A stretch of 64,000 nt of DNA from Heterobilharzia americana (taxonomy: Eukaryota > Platyhelminthes > Trematoda > Strigeidida > Schistosomatidae): assembly GCA_944470555.2 (NCBI GenBank), contig OX104128.1, forward strand, positions 46,483,920 through 46,547,919, read 5' to 3'. Made by a program: the position numbers and the translations under genes. Each line of letters starts with the position of its first letter. Position 1 is the stretch's first letter. The notes beneath the pieces are model-generated. The model worked only from the letters and a program-made list of their open reading frames with translations. It searched no databases and was not told the DNA's origin. Positions 23,283-35,085 of the stretch are shown here, one piece after another.

Positions 23283-23419
23283 TGTCTTCTAATTATCAAG
23301 GTAGGAATATTTAGGTTGCAGGCATGGTTATTGGCTGTCGACATTTGCCATTTATCTTCATCTGAAAACTCTCTTTTAGGTTTCGCCGACTTGTGTAATC
23401 TCTGATGCTGACGAGACAT
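23283..23419 (-). other. Orphan open frame abutting the palindrome
   Basis: On the minus strand an ATG at 23419 opens MSRQHQRLHKSAKPKREF, then SDEDKWQMSTANNHACN and IPTLIIRRQ, and the frame continues into the palindrome arm to a stop at 23174. The unique 46 codons are hydrophilic and protein-like in composition, but I recognise no family. It may be a short exon, a retroelement piece or chance. Confidence 0.2.
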
Positions 23420-23584
23420 CTTGCTATCTCTTGAACGATGAGTATTCTATTCTGCAGTTTGTTCTGTACTATTATACTGGTATGCGAAATGGCTATTGAA
23501 AGTAAAGGATGTGAACGGGTTACAGGTTTCCGCGCCCAGTTATCTTCATGGCGTAGTTCATGTATCGTGCAATCACATTGAGCA

Positions 23585-23850
23585 ATGTAGAGGTTAGGCG
23601 AAGGGTACTAGTAAGTCGCTCTACCAGGTTGTAACCCTTCACCGACTGAATTCCCCTTAACATGCGTTGTGTATGCCAATTCACCGCCTACCGTGACGTA
23701 CACCGTTATCTGAAGTTGGGTTAGGTTGCAAGAAGGCTCATGGTGATCCGACCAAAGTGTGGCTTCAGTCCATGAAGTCTTTCACTGTTGGTGTGAGGCG
23801 TGTAAGGAACAGTACACTGTCCGGTTGGGGTCGTCTAGAGGATATGAATT
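23585..23850 (+). repeat. Unidentified dispersed repeat, family R2, copy 1
   Basis: Shares an ordered series of blocks with 46508-46725: GAGGTTAGGCGAAGGGT, then CCTTCACCGACTGAATT, a CATGxGTTxxxTATG stretch, and CAGTCCATGAAGTC. Copies are on the same strand and clearly diverged. No coding potential. Probably a dispersed non-autonomous repeat. Confidence 0.6.
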
Positions 23851-25864
23851 AAGGGTTAGAGGTCCTTAGTGACATCGCTAAAACTCGGTCAAAATGACAC
23901 TTATGTGTTCCATCTTTGATGTCTTGTGAAGCTTGAACGTTTTCATTAACCTTGATTTTCAAATACCTTTTGGTCATATGCACTTACATCTTCTTTGGCA
24001 TCACTTTTTCTACCTATTTGTTTTTTGTGGCAACTTGAACTGATACACTTCTGTGCTAGGTTCTACATTGAATTTGTCTGTCTGTGTATTTCTGCTATCC
24101 TAGAATCATGTATACTTAAGTTACGTAGAAATTAAAGTACTGAGTGAAGTCGTATGACTTCCTTACATTACGTGTAAATGATTTTCGTCATTTGGCTTGT
24201 GCGTGCACGCGATAGCTGTTGCACAGATATTCTTAAGTTGACGGCTTTTCCATTGCTTGGGGACTAAAAGATCTTAATTTCGTTTTGTTTAAAAAGTGAA
24301 CCGATGAATGCTATAAGTTACTCGTTATAGTTATCTAGAAAGTGCATTTGAGGGAAGCCGTTTTAGATTATACTGTCTACAAAGTGTTGTAAGGTGGTCT
24401 GGTTGTGTAACTGTTGCCTAACACAACTAACCTAACGTAAATCAATGTGCATCAGTACTCAACTAATCAGTACTGAAAACTAAAGAAATCAGAAAACACG
24501 TTATATGGTAAAAAGTACCCAGACAAACAGTTCATTTATTAGTTAGAGATAAAGAGGTTATATTAGGGGAAGAATGTTAACATATATCTATTAATGGCTA
24601 GGCTAGAGACTAAACTAGGTGTTGCCGAAGAAGATGCAAAAATGGCGAATGTCAACGGGTGGATGCCCAACTTCGAAAACTTAGGTCGCTTGTCGAGGTC
24701 GTAAAAGACTATTTAGATACTTGAAATCTTCATTTATTTAAAGCCAGCATTGTTTTGGTGCCAAGAAGGTGCACCGCAATTTACTGAGAACCAAGATCTG
24801 GTCTCAAAACAGCTCCCAAAACATTTCGCATTGACTGTTTTGGGTCGTCCTTCAACTTAAATGTCATCTCATTTTGCTGTGAATAATCTTACTAACCAAA
24901 CCTACATAACAGTGCATCATGCACTGGCGTTTCCAAGACTTCAACGTTTTCTATTTTGTAAATTGAAAAGTTAATGTGAAAGAATTTGTTGACAAACTGC
25001 CTGTAGTGTCTTTATTTTTGACTGGGCTTTAATGTAGTTCATTATCTGCACTGATATTGTAGTCAACGTTTTGCTACCATCGAAGTGTTTAGTATTTGTG
25101 TGATATACATATTGCTTTCTGCAATATTTTATTGTTTTCGTAAATCTTCGTGTCCGGTAAATTCGGTGTGTGGAAGCTAATTTCATGTTCCTATTTGCAT
25201 GAGTGTATATTATGTGGAGCACTAGAAATGTTTTTCCCCTCAAATTTCCCGAAATGGTGAACTAGGGTAGTCCTGCAAAATTTTTTGACTTGAAAGCAAC
25301 CAGATATAACAAGTAAGACCACCAATATTCTCATGCTTGGGTTATGGCTGGAAATTTAGATAATTCGATGCAGTTTAGTACGAAGGCTAGCCCGAACTAA
25401 CTCTTTCAGGTAAAATTCACTTGATTCTGCATGAAACACAATTTTGAAGGTAATTGGAATGTGGGGACCGGTCGCCACCTTTCACCAAGGCTTTATCTTT
25501 CTTCCCCCAAATCACCATATTTGTTATTATTATTGTAAGTACAATAGAAGAAAACCAGGAATAAAGAAAATTAAAATGAGTAGTAATCTTGATTAAGACA
25601 TTGAGAAAACCGTGGAACTAATAGGTAGTTTGATGCAACTGAAAAATAGTCGCTATTAGCGTTTCGTGTATTTAATAATAATATACCCATCGTTTAGATG
25701 TAGAATATAAACACAGATCACTTTAGTATTCCCCTACGTAATTCACTAATTATATCTACTATTTATCCCCTGCACGCAAATATATAGTACATACAGTTAC
25801 ATTTTTGAGAATGTAGATAATGAATTATATATTTGAAATGTGAAAATTCAACGAAATATTTCAT
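23851..25864. other. Intronic sequence, nothing recognised
   Basis: AT-rich, short frames only (for example 90 codons on the minus strand at 24971-25243 without motifs). Confidence 0.4.
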
Positions 25865-26400
25865 TCCATTATGATTCCAAGTTTAAGCGGTAGAAGAATG
25901 AGACCATGTGACTTAACGGCTATGGCTATATCGGGAGTTTGTACTGGTTATAAACTATTGTGGTCTCCGCAAAGCTACTCAAAACGTTCACCATTACTTG
26001 ACATTCAACTGATTAATTCATATTGGTCACATAAACTATCCTTCTCTAGGCTTGAATGCCCGGTCTTTATATTGAAGTTCCCACCTAGCATTACGACATC
26101 TGTTAAGTGCACTCGCTAGAGAAGCTCCTTCAGTTGATGGTAAAACTCATCCTGTACTGCACCGCGTTCGGGGCATAAGCAGAGGTGATAGAGAGACATC
26201 ATCCCCCTTTGCAGTTACTTCTCACTTCAATGAAATCTTTTGATCTGCTAATACAAACGACTATTGGTGCGGATTCAGTCGGCTAGTGCATCTTTAGTTC
26301 TGGCGCTTAGTGTGAAACCAATGACAAGAGCTCGGCTGCTGATGCCGGATGATTGAGCTGTGAAAACATTTTGAACCAACAGCTGGGAAAGTTATTCGAA
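25865..26400 (-). pseudogene. Non-LTR retrotransposon endonuclease fragment
   Basis: The minus strand reads AVQDEFYHQLKELL (about 26170-26125), TDVVMLGGNFNIKTGH (about 26108-26055) and SSNGERFE, a stop, LCGDHNSL (about 26015-25970). These match the endonuclease boxes AVKDxFYxxLxxLL, VVxAGDFNAQxG and SxNGxRLLxLCxxHxL of schistosome CR1/RTE-like elements. The catalytic GDFN reads GNFN. Neither an RT nor a 3' end follows, so only the 5' part of the element is present, which is unusual. The same domain is seen at 38.2-38.8 kb. Confidence 0.7.
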
Positions 26401-28695
26401 GCAATTCTATGGCATATTATGCGCAGGTCTCTGAGATACAACATACATCACTAGTGACACTTCATTCTTTGCCAAATGTGTCTGCTATTCGATCTGCATC
26501 AAAGTTAGGACGTTATATGTGGCCAACTTAAGTGGTTCATGCAGTTTCAGGATTGTTGTATCGGACATCACACTGAAGGACAACTTTTTGGCGACTCAAG
26601 ACAGTGCAAAATTTTCAGGATTTTGTTCAGTAGCCGGTAGCTACTTGAAACAAATGTACTTTTAGGTAGGAATTCGAAAATGACAAAGAAAAGACAGCGT
26701 AGTTCTTATATGAAGATTACGACAGTGTGATGAAAAAGAGAATGACTAAGCAGACAGTTCGTTACACTGAATTTCGATTCGTGCAGAAAGATTTGGTGCA
26801 CACTTGGTAGTTTTCTTGAATAACGTTGATTCACAAACCGTATATGAACTGTGATGCCGCTCGGATGCCCATATTGAAGCAGGTGGTTGTTCTAATTTGC
26901 TACTCCTCGAGTCTTTGATTTGACGTCTGATCTACAAGGTAGCGGAGCAACGTGAGATGCCGCATTCTCATGGTTACCGGTAAAAAAAGATGAGTCCATA
27001 CGCCATTTCTCTGTTCTGGATGGTGGGGTCTATGTGTACCACCAGTTTAGAATCATACTTTCCCAACGAAATGTCCCGTACATGTCAGTCTGGTCATATC
27101 ACCGAACATTTTCTTTCTCCCTGTCATTTTTGTGGAGACACCTTGCGTCACATGAAGGCAGCGAGTGCGAATTCTTAGATAGGGCTATGAATGTGGGTCA
27201 TATGAGAGCATTTAGAGAGAAGGGTCTGTACCGGATAAAGACGTTTAGGAAGCATATCTAGTATAACAGCTAAGGTGAAGATAAGGTTTTGATGTATCCT
27301 TGTCAGCGATCGATTCTAAGACAAATCACCTAGAGTTTTGCACCATCAATTTCGGTTGTCACATCTACAGCTTGTCTACTTCTTAAACAGCCCAGATATG
27401 AACTCGGAAAGTTTTTGGTCTGATGCCAAATCACCCAGGGTCAGTGAACTCAAAATGTTGTTCTTGACAATTAAACAAATGGGTCTGAATCTGATATAAA
27501 GGAAAAACATCCTGGTTTCTAATGGGTTTACTCATATGATGTTTGTAAGCTCTGGTTAGTTCGAACAGGATTTTTAACTACTTACAACCGCTAAGTAGTT
27601 TAACGGATTAAGCGGAGAAAACAAATATGCAGTGCACTGCATGTTTTTCACACGTCCCATGTGATGACAATCAATACAATCCCACTATGTACAAGTGATG
27701 TGATAGGCTATGAGCCACAACTATTGTGTAACTGCTTATGATGCAACCCGATGGCTCAGGCCGAAATATGTGAGGTAGGTTTCGAATCCAGGACTTATAG
27801 ATCGGGAGTTAAGGACCAATAAACCATACCTCCGTAAACTCAAGTTCAATGTTCACGGGTTTTGACTTGAGTTAGCTCCATAAATCACCTCAACCTAAAG
27901 TTCCATTATTTGGCCTCGCATCTTTTCATTTTATTCCAACCAAAATATTGGCTTGATCATTTACCAATACTTTATTTCATGTTTATGCTTTATGCATGCG
28001 TAAACATTTTTCTGTATATTTAACTGATGAGACTATACGGAACGCATTCTCTTAGATGTCAGAAACGACTCACCTTAAAGAATCGATGTCCTAACGATGT
28101 AGGGTTTGTGATTGTGACTTCTGGGTATTGGAGTTCGTGTTAGTTTCGCGAATGAGCTACACCAAATGCTTATTTGGGAGACAGGAGTGTAAAGGTTATG
28201 AATCATTATCAGACAAAGAAAGATTTTCTTTTGGTTCATTTGTGAAAGCTCTTAACAACCATGTTTTTCAGATGCATCTTGTGACCGAATTTACTATTCG
28301 ATTTAATGGATTCCATCTTTATATGTATTGTAACAACTTCAGCCAACGAAAGCTAGAGAAACGCAGAAAGCAGAGGTGATAAATAATAACGGACAATGAT
28401 TTTTACTTATCGCTAAGACTGTCGAGGGAAATAAAAGTTTTTACTGAAGATAGGTTAATGACTGACTCACAGGAAAGGCACATGACTGGGGACAGCAGCT
28501 CATCCGGCCGATAGATATCCTTTGATTGTTCGCTGTCCATTCTCAGTTTAAATAGAATTTTGACCCAGAGTCAATGTTACTAGTCAAAGTTAAGAGGGTT
28601 CAAGATAACTTTAGATAACGTAAGGTTATAAATCTTGATAAACTGACATCAGAAGTTTTCGGTAGTGGTTACCCAAGATTGCTGGTTACAATGAA
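26401..28695. other. Intronic sequence, no gene seen
   Basis: Short frames only. 27310-27390 contains AGACAAATCACCTAGA and TTTCGGTTGTCAC in the order seen in repeat family R1 (37.8 and 45.1 kb), perhaps a third, very diverged copy. 27740-27840 has a weakly tRNA-like B-box region on the minus strand (GGATTCGAAACC). Confidence 0.35.
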
Positions 28696-28855
28696 TGAGG
28701 TATTAGCTCATTGGTCCAGGCACTTTACTTGCAACCAATGGGTCACGATTATATACACCACCTCATTTACTAAGGTTTGGGCAACCACATAGTATCATTA
28801 ACCCTCACAATGAGTGTGGCTCTTTGCCTCATGTATGAATGTGCAAGTGGCTACT
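28696..28855 (+). mobile_element. tRNA-like SINE, degraded copy
   Basis: Aligned to the better copy at 34911-35085: TTAGCTCATTGGTC (A-box region), ACCAATGGGTCACG, ACTAAGGTTTGGGCA, AGTATCATTAACCCTCACA and CATGTATGAATGTGC. The B box is lost. Located in intron 1 of the bZIP model. Confidence 0.6.
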
Positions 28856-30191
28856 GAAAAACTTTTGTTAGTTAATATGTAGGATTCAGATATAATCTAA
28901 TTCGACTGATCTCAGATGCCCATTTTCCCAGTTCGTAAAAAATTAAAAAGCTTTTGTAATCAATATAGGAATTTGGTTGACCAATGTGGTTTCTTGGATT
29001 CTAGATTCCACAATTACTCGAGGCCTAATTTATGTTCAGGAACAAAAAATAAGAGAAGACCAGGTAGCTTTTGAATTCTATTGTAAGCTCATAGGTTAAT
29101 GCTGCCCATTCAGTTCCTGGGGTTTGACAGTCTATCAGGAGCTGATTGACTGAATCCTCACTTAAAGTTGCTCAGAAATTGCACCAACTTACTACAAACT
29201 CCATACCCTTGGTCACAGTAGACCTTGAGGTAAGCTATCGAATGAAACATTTTTGTCAAGTGGTAACCATCACACATGTATTTTCTCTCAATTCTAATTT
29301 GTGTCCCCCTACACGTCTGACTTTGTAGAAAGAAGTTGATCTAAAATGAGATTCCTCAGTCGAATCAGTGTACATAGTGACATAGTCGTGTCAGGTTATG
29401 ACGCTGACAAGATGCATGTTATTCCGAACATTTTGGGCGGGAGTTCAAGAAAGTTTGGGATATGTTTTCCCCTTCTGGATGGCAGCTATCTCTTCAAGAC
29501 TGATCTGTATTGACATTTCATATGATGACAGGTTAGGTAGTTGAGTACAATGATAAACTCATGTACCTAGAAAGTTACATCAACTTTAGTAGCCAACGAA
29601 ATCCGATCACTGATCAAAAGTGACTCGATTGGCTTTTGGTAACGAACACTTCTGGCCCCAATAAAAATCCAAATATCTGTTCGAGATTAAATATTTTGCA
29701 CAACTGTGAAATATAGTCTCTAAAGGTGTAGGATATGTAAAGGCTTTAGATATTTGACCACCGTCATCTTGGTAGGGTCGGTTGCATATGATGAAACCAT
29801 CTTGTGAACAACTCAAAGGTCTAAAAATTGGAATTCAAGTCAGTTTATTATGTTGTGAACTTTCACCGAGAGGGATGGTTGCAACATATGTTAGGCTACT
29901 GATTTGCTTCTTACCCCGATGCACCGTGCTAGCGCAGTAGTAGAATGATTAGGTTAAAGAACATGAAGGGTTTTTAGACCAGGATATGACACAATGAATA
30001 AAGTGTCTGACTTAATCTACGTTTTAAAGAGGAGTGTAGGCTTTTGTTTGAGCTTCGTAAGAGAAGTAAAATAGTTGGTTGTAGACTCTATGTTGTGCAT
30101 CTCAGAACAGATCAGATTAGTCTTCATGGTATCCATACTTTCATCTTGACTTTAATACCACATATCCTCATTTTCCCAGTCTTATTTTTTC
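28856..30191. other. Intronic sequence, no gene seen
   Basis: Open frames of 60-70 codons at 29146-29328 (+) and 29607-29816 (-) have no recognisable motif. Confidence 0.4.
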
Positions 30192-30412
30192 AGGTTGGAA
30201 TTCATCATGGACTGATATCAGTTGGAGGAACATTGGAAACCTGGGAGCACTGGATAGATGTTTTGTCCTGGTACGGGACTTAGTAGTGCGCACCTATGAC
30301 CCCGTCAGAGATCGAACCCAGGACCTTCAGGTTTCGTGGTCAACGCGTTACCATTAAGCCACTGGGTTGGAGTCCAATGGTCCATATTTCCTACTTCTCT
30401 CAGTTCACACTA
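30192..30412 (-). mobile_element. tRNA-headed SINE, family B
   Basis: On the minus strand the copy runs from a tRNA-like head (AGTGGCTTAATGGTAACGCG A-box region; B box GGGTTCGATCTC) through GGTGCGCACTACTAAGTCCC and AAAACATCTATCCAGTGC to the end GATATCAGTCCATGATGAAT. The hammerhead-like part is damaged: CTGAGGA reads CTACTAA and GAGA reads AAAA. Same family as 40.46, 56.3-56.8 and 61.2 kb. Confidence 0.75.
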
Positions 30413-30561
30413 TAGTACGACCTACATCCAATGTTGTCGTTGAATAACTGTCCTCATGTTCAACTTGGCTGACTCCACTGATCACGACTTCTCATTGAAA
30501 CTTCGGGAATCACCTCTCGAAGCTAGTCACTAATGAGCATTAGAATAATTCTATCTAAGGG

Positions 30562-30615
30562 TTTGTGGAGGTTTATTTATTTATTTTAGGTTGGAATTCA
30601 TCATGGACTGACATC
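30562..30615 (-). mobile_element. SINE family B, 3' tail fragment
   Basis: The reverse complement reads GATGTCAGTCCATGATGAA, then TTCCAACCTAAAATAAATAA and ATAAACCTCCACAAA. This is the end of a family B copy with its AAAT-type tail. Only about 35 bp of the body remain. Confidence 0.65.
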
Positions 30616-32808
30616 TTATTTTTTGCTATACAGCTTCTATTGTTGTTGTTTTATTATTTTCATTTTGTTAACTGTCATCGTGATGCGTAAAGCTGTAAAT
30701 TAAAGTTTTAAGTTATACCAGATCCTATTTTGTTTGTGTCTGTTTGCCTGACATAGGAAGGGCTAGTGTTTTCGGTCATAATCTTAGTAGTTAAACCTTT
30801 TACCCACCATAGTGTGCCTATTCTTTTTGTTTTGATCGCCTAAGTGTGGTGTTCTAGATAAAGTCGTGGACAAACAAGGTTAACAACTACTCTTCAAACC
30901 TTTTGTTAAGGAAAGTTCTCGAACGTCATTTTTCAGCAGTGATTAAAGTAATTAGTGTATAACCAATAATTATAAGTGTAGTCAGTTTCTGGACACTAAT
31001 GTTTAGATCATCTAAATAATGCAACCAAATCGGCTTGAAAAACTGATATTTCCTTATTTCAAATTACTTTCTAGACTTTTTAGGGGAATTCAATTATTAG
31101 CTACCTGTTTTCGATAGTCTATTGATGTACAGTAAGTGAAGGTGGGACATCACTTTTCATGATGAAAGTAAGTTGTGCAGAAGCTAGTCAGTGGACTATG
31201 TTCATGTACAGTAATTGAAAAAGTATTTTAAATTTTATCCATCTTTGGTTGCTGTGATGGTGAAACTGGGAGGAAAAAGATAGATGCATATCGCTTGTCC
31301 TTTGTATAGCAAGTTGATCTCTTCGCAGGTCTGAAAGGAAGACAGAACATTTTTTCAGGGACCCACCAATGATATCCTTAATTGAAGTCAGAACATTTAC
31401 TAGGTTTCAGTTTACTAGTAAATTGTTGTTCACTTTCTTCATAATTCCCACCAGTAGGAAATCATTACGAAGGTTGTATGGGGGATTAATTTCTAACTTT
31501 GAGCAAACTGTCAAGCAGTCACAATAGACAGTAGAGTGTGAATACTTTCTTCATACTTTCCAATGTAACGGAACTACCTTAGCAGTCTTGCAGTACCCAC
31601 CTCTTTTCTGCTCTAACCACTTAGTTGTAATGTTACATAAACTCCTTACTTGACCATGCTAGTCCGCTAATTTTCTAACGCTAGTCCTGGAAGACGTTCC
31701 TCTCTCCTTGCACATTTTGACTTAATTGCTAATCCATGGAGGTTTTAGTTATGACATGGAGAATGATGTTATCCCTTAAAACGTGGTTTTGAGCTTTTTG
31801 CGATGACTGATTCGTAAATCCGTTCATGGTCACTGTTTATCAGTAGAATAGGATATTCTGAATCAATGATATCCTCAGTGGGATAGGTTAAGATGCAAGG
31901 TAATAGCAGCCATCCATCCAGATGTTGTTTCTTTGGGATATTTTAGATGTTCATACTTGAGGAAGATGTGTGACGGACTTTCTGATTACCAGCATTGTCC
32001 AGTTGTTGAAAGATGTTTCCAGGTCTCACACAAACAATTACTGACTTCTCTGACTGCAGTCAGATTAAAGTCACCAGTTAGACAAAAAGACTGGTAGATT
32101 GTTTCGGTTATTAGTGTGCTGTTGTTAGACTTCATCTTAAATTCGTTTACTTTACATATCTTGTTGTTCGCTTGTTTAAGAAGTTCCCTATCTCTTTTTT
32201 CACTTGAAAACTTACCTCCTCTTCGTTTTATTTCTTTAAAACCAATCCAGTGTAATAACTATGTTCCATTCATGTGTCTGGATAGCCACTCTGTGCAACG
32301 TTCTTTTTCCTCTTCGTTGTTTGTAGACTAGTTCGCTGTCAGCTTCTCATTTTCCAAACCTAATAACTACGGGATTGCATTGTTCAGCTTACTTTCCGAA
32401 AGATTCTGTACGACCGTCTCAATGATTTTGAATCTTCGATATAATCATCCGCTTCACGTGATACAAGTTCATAACCTTATTCACTAAATACACTCATTCA
32501 TTTCTTCGCTTCCTTTCAACATTGTCACCTATTTAATACATTACCTACCAACAGTACTCCTGAAGCATCCATAGTCAATCGCTTATTATTCCCGGATGTC
32601 ATTCATCTTTCGCAGTCATAATACTTCCGCTAAAGAGACTGTTGTGCAGGATACTCTTGTAGTTGGTATTCAGATCTCTGTGATGCCCTGACTAGTATAA
32701 TTTGGCAAATGCCTGTCTACCGTTACGTATGTACTCAAATTGCATAAGACACCAACTTGTGAGGACTGATTCAACACACTTGGCCTCTTCAGCATATCTT
32801 GTTAAGTA

Positions 32809-32810
<2 letters not shown>
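30616..32810. other. Intronic sequence, no gene seen
   Basis: AT-rich with short unremarkable frames. A pyrimidine-rich patch lies at 32140-32330. Confidence 0.4.
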
Positions 32811-32892
<82 letters not shown>

Positions 32893-32914
32893 TATACATA
32901 TATACATATATATA
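32811..32914. repeat. (TA)n microsatellite, about 104 bp
   Basis: Alternating TA over most of its length, interrupted by TATTGTATA, TGTATA and TACATA units. The apparent 71-codon Tyr/Ile frame across it is an artefact. Confidence 0.95.
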
Positions 32915-33187
32915 ATGTCGTGTGAATTCTGAGTGGGTTGTAGTTCAATTCAGACAGAAGTAAAACTATAGCTGCAGCCTATATATCTGGTAGTATATGA
33001 GAGTTCACCTTTATAATGAATTGCATCGGAAATGGATTGGGAATAAGTACTACTACCTTGCCACTAATTTCCCTTAAAAACAACTTAGTAATACTTTTGC
33101 TAGATAAACCAAAGTGTATCTTGATAATCACTTATTTCCCCTGTTTTCAAAACTTAACAACTACTTTTTACTTCCTTTTACCCTCAG

Positions 33188-33456
33188 CATCGCCGACTTA
33201 TAGTTCTGTAAGTACTGAACTATCAGAGTGTTATTCTTCACCTAATCGGCCTAGAAAAAAATATGAGTGTGTACCAGAATCTTTAAAAACAGCTCCAGAC
33301 TACATTGACCAAAGGATACGTAATAGGAATGCTGTGAAGCGGTTTCGTGAAAGATCGAAGACAAAAGCTAAAAAACTTGAAGAGGAGAAAGCTAATTTAA
33401 TTTCATTGACACAACTTTACGATAATGAATTGATCCGAATCAAGCGTTCTAAACAG
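33188..33456 (+). CDS. CEBPG: C/EBP-gamma-like bZIP transcription factor, DNA-binding exon
   Basis: Exon between acceptor TTTTACCCTCAG|CA (33187/33188) and donor AAACAG|GTAGTT (33456/33457). It begins in phase 1 and ends in phase 0. In the 166-residue model it supplies residues 22-111. These are a Ser-rich lead, a basic cluster RPRKK, and the basic region RIRNRNAVKRFRERSKTKAKK with invariant Asn67, Ala70, Val71 and Arg75. A leucine-zipper register follows at Leu85, Leu92, Tyr99, Ile106 and Leu113, the last in the next exon. The gap-free register and the AVK and SKxKA residues fit C/EBP-gamma. The residue before Arg75 is Phe, where C/EBPs have Ser and ATF4-type proteins Tyr. The expected role is a nuclear, dimerising regulator of transcription, DNA-binding but probably without a large activation domain. 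ATF4/5-like assignment is the main alternative. Confidence 0.88.
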
Positions 33457-34608
33457 GTAGTTTCATTATTCTTCATACTGTTGTCTAATCCCTGTTGTTG
33501 GTATCCGTTCTACAGTTGTCTCTTGGTTTTCCCCATATTCCTTAGTCCCATATTTTTTTCAAGTTTCTTCTTAATGTATTATTATTGTGAAATCTGTGTT
33601 TATTTCAGACCCAAAAGACAAATTTTTGAATATTTTCTGGGTGAAGTATTCATTACTGCTAAAGTGAGTGAAGACTGCGTAGTGTAATGATTATATAGTG
33701 AAATCGTTCAGAATTGGATAGCCATATATCATTGTTAGTACAATGAGATGAGCAGTCGTGGCGAAATTGTCTTTGTGTAATATTTGTCGAAAATTTAGAT
33801 GTCAGCTCCTTTCTATTTTGAGGATCAGCCACCGCAGTCTAGAAGTTCTGACATCATGGAATCTTTGGTATTTCTGCACTGCTTGACCCTCATTAGTTTT
33901 CTTCATAGGCTGAATTTCGAACATTGAGTGTTCATATCAGTCATTTACATGTCAGTAACTTTCCACTAAGTTCAATACGCAAATTACGAAAACAAACGTA
34001 AGTTGACACTCCTCAATAAATATTTTACTTATTATCATCTACCTGTGAACTACTACGTTTGGAAGTGACGAAACAGCACTACAAGATTAGTGCATCAGGG
34101 ATTTTCCATAAGTTTGACCATATTTTATGTCGCTAAAAGCTCCAGGGTATCAGAGAGCTTTTGTCTTATGTTAAAGGTTTATCGACAGTTAAGAAGTGAT
34201 TCAACAACCAGGTAATGATACATGTATAGAACTGTAAGCCATACTTGTGTAATACTACCTGATTTTGCAGACTTTGGCCATACAGTTGGATTGGAACTTA
34301 CGACTCGTTGGATGAAAATTGAGTGTCTAAATCAATGAGCTACGACGCCGGCAGTGGGCACTGGGACAACTTTGAATGGTGGTCTAGTCAAGGAGGCAGA
34401 TTTAGGCAGCATATTTACTATCCACGAGGCAACTAAAATTGAGTAATTGAGGATCGGTTAACGTAATTTAAAGTCGATTGGAGGGATCTAGATACATTCG
34501 TTTCATAGCCGTTGTGAAAAGTTAGCACGCAAAAAGAAACAGGAAATGTGCACAGTTGTGATTTAATGACTAATTCATGCCTCGATATAGCTTCACTGAG
34601 GTGGCTGT
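33457..34608 (+). other. Intron 2, 5' part
   Basis: Intron 2 of the bZIP gene runs 33457-36065 (2.6 kb, GT to AG). The open frame that continues past the donor to 33687 is hydrophobic, AT-rich read-through. No other feature in this part. Confidence 0.7.
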
Positions 34609-34790
34609 TTTATAACATAGTTTCGTAACTGCTCGTCAGCAGTGCATTCCCATTACCCCTCCAGGGGTCGGACCCACGACCTTCAGGTTCCGCGGCCGGC
34701 ACGTTACCATTGAGCTACTGGGCCAGAATCCAATGATCCATGTTCCCTACTTTTGTCAGTCCTCAGCCCCACCATTTCCGCGACAGGTCA
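34609..34790 (-). mobile_element. tRNA-headed SINE, variant C, in intron 2
   Basis: The minus strand reads CCCAGTAGCTCAATGGTAAC (A-box region) and GGTCGTGGGTCCGACCCCTG (B-box region), as in family B. After GCACTGCTGACGAGCA it continues TTACGAAACTATGTTATAAA and ACAGCCACCTCAGTGAAGC, unlike family B. CTGACGA and GAAAC are both intact, but the sequence between them can form only about one stem II base pair, so a working hammerhead is doubtful. It is opposite in strand to the host gene. Confidence 0.65.
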
Positions 34791-34910
34791 AATATGATAT
34801 ATGTTTCTACGTTGCATTGTTTTCTATTGTAATGACTGCGCAGTGTTTTTTCACGCTTTTTATGGAACAGTCAGTCAGTGAGTAGAAAAAATCTACAAGT
34901 TTATGTAAAA

Positions 34911-35085
34911 AGTACGAGCTGTGGCTCAGTTGGTTAGGGAGATGTCTTTCCACCAATGGGTCGTGGGTTCGAATCCCGCTCCACCTACTGAGGTTTAGAC
35001 AGCCATGCAAAGTATCACTAGCCCTCACACAATAAGCGTAACTCATTACTTATAGCACGAATGTGCGCTAGATTGCTGTGTTCCG
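34911..35085 (+). mobile_element. tRNA-like SINE with intact pol III boxes
   Basis: GAGCTGTGGCTCAGTTGG and, 30 bases on, GTGGGTTCGAATCCC give a textbook A box (34922-34933) and B box (34966-34976). The 5' and 3' ends do not pair as an acceptor stem, and a unique tail follows (TACTGAGGTTTAGACAGCC, then ATCACTAGCCCTCACAC), so it is a tRNA-derived SINE rather than a tRNA gene. A diverged copy lies at 28696-28855. It sits in intron 2 in the sense direction. Confidence 0.75.

Noticed and set aside
23405..23430. Hammerhead core at GCTGACGAGACATC near the PLE palindrome
   Set aside because: No GAAAC block follows at a suitable distance and no stem II is visible.
32692..32907. 71-codon Tyr/Ile open frame on the minus strand
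   Set aside because: Created by translating the (TA)n microsatellite.
33016..33687. A single-exon 223-residue protein
   Set aside because: Only 33188-33456 is coding-like. Both edges carry splice sites, the flanks are AT-rich hydrophobic read-through, and the zipper continues correctly in the exon at 36066.
34911..34985. Functional tRNA gene with perfect A and B boxes
   Set aside because: The 5' and 3' ends do not form an acceptor stem, a SINE tail follows, and a diverged copy exists at 28.7 kb.
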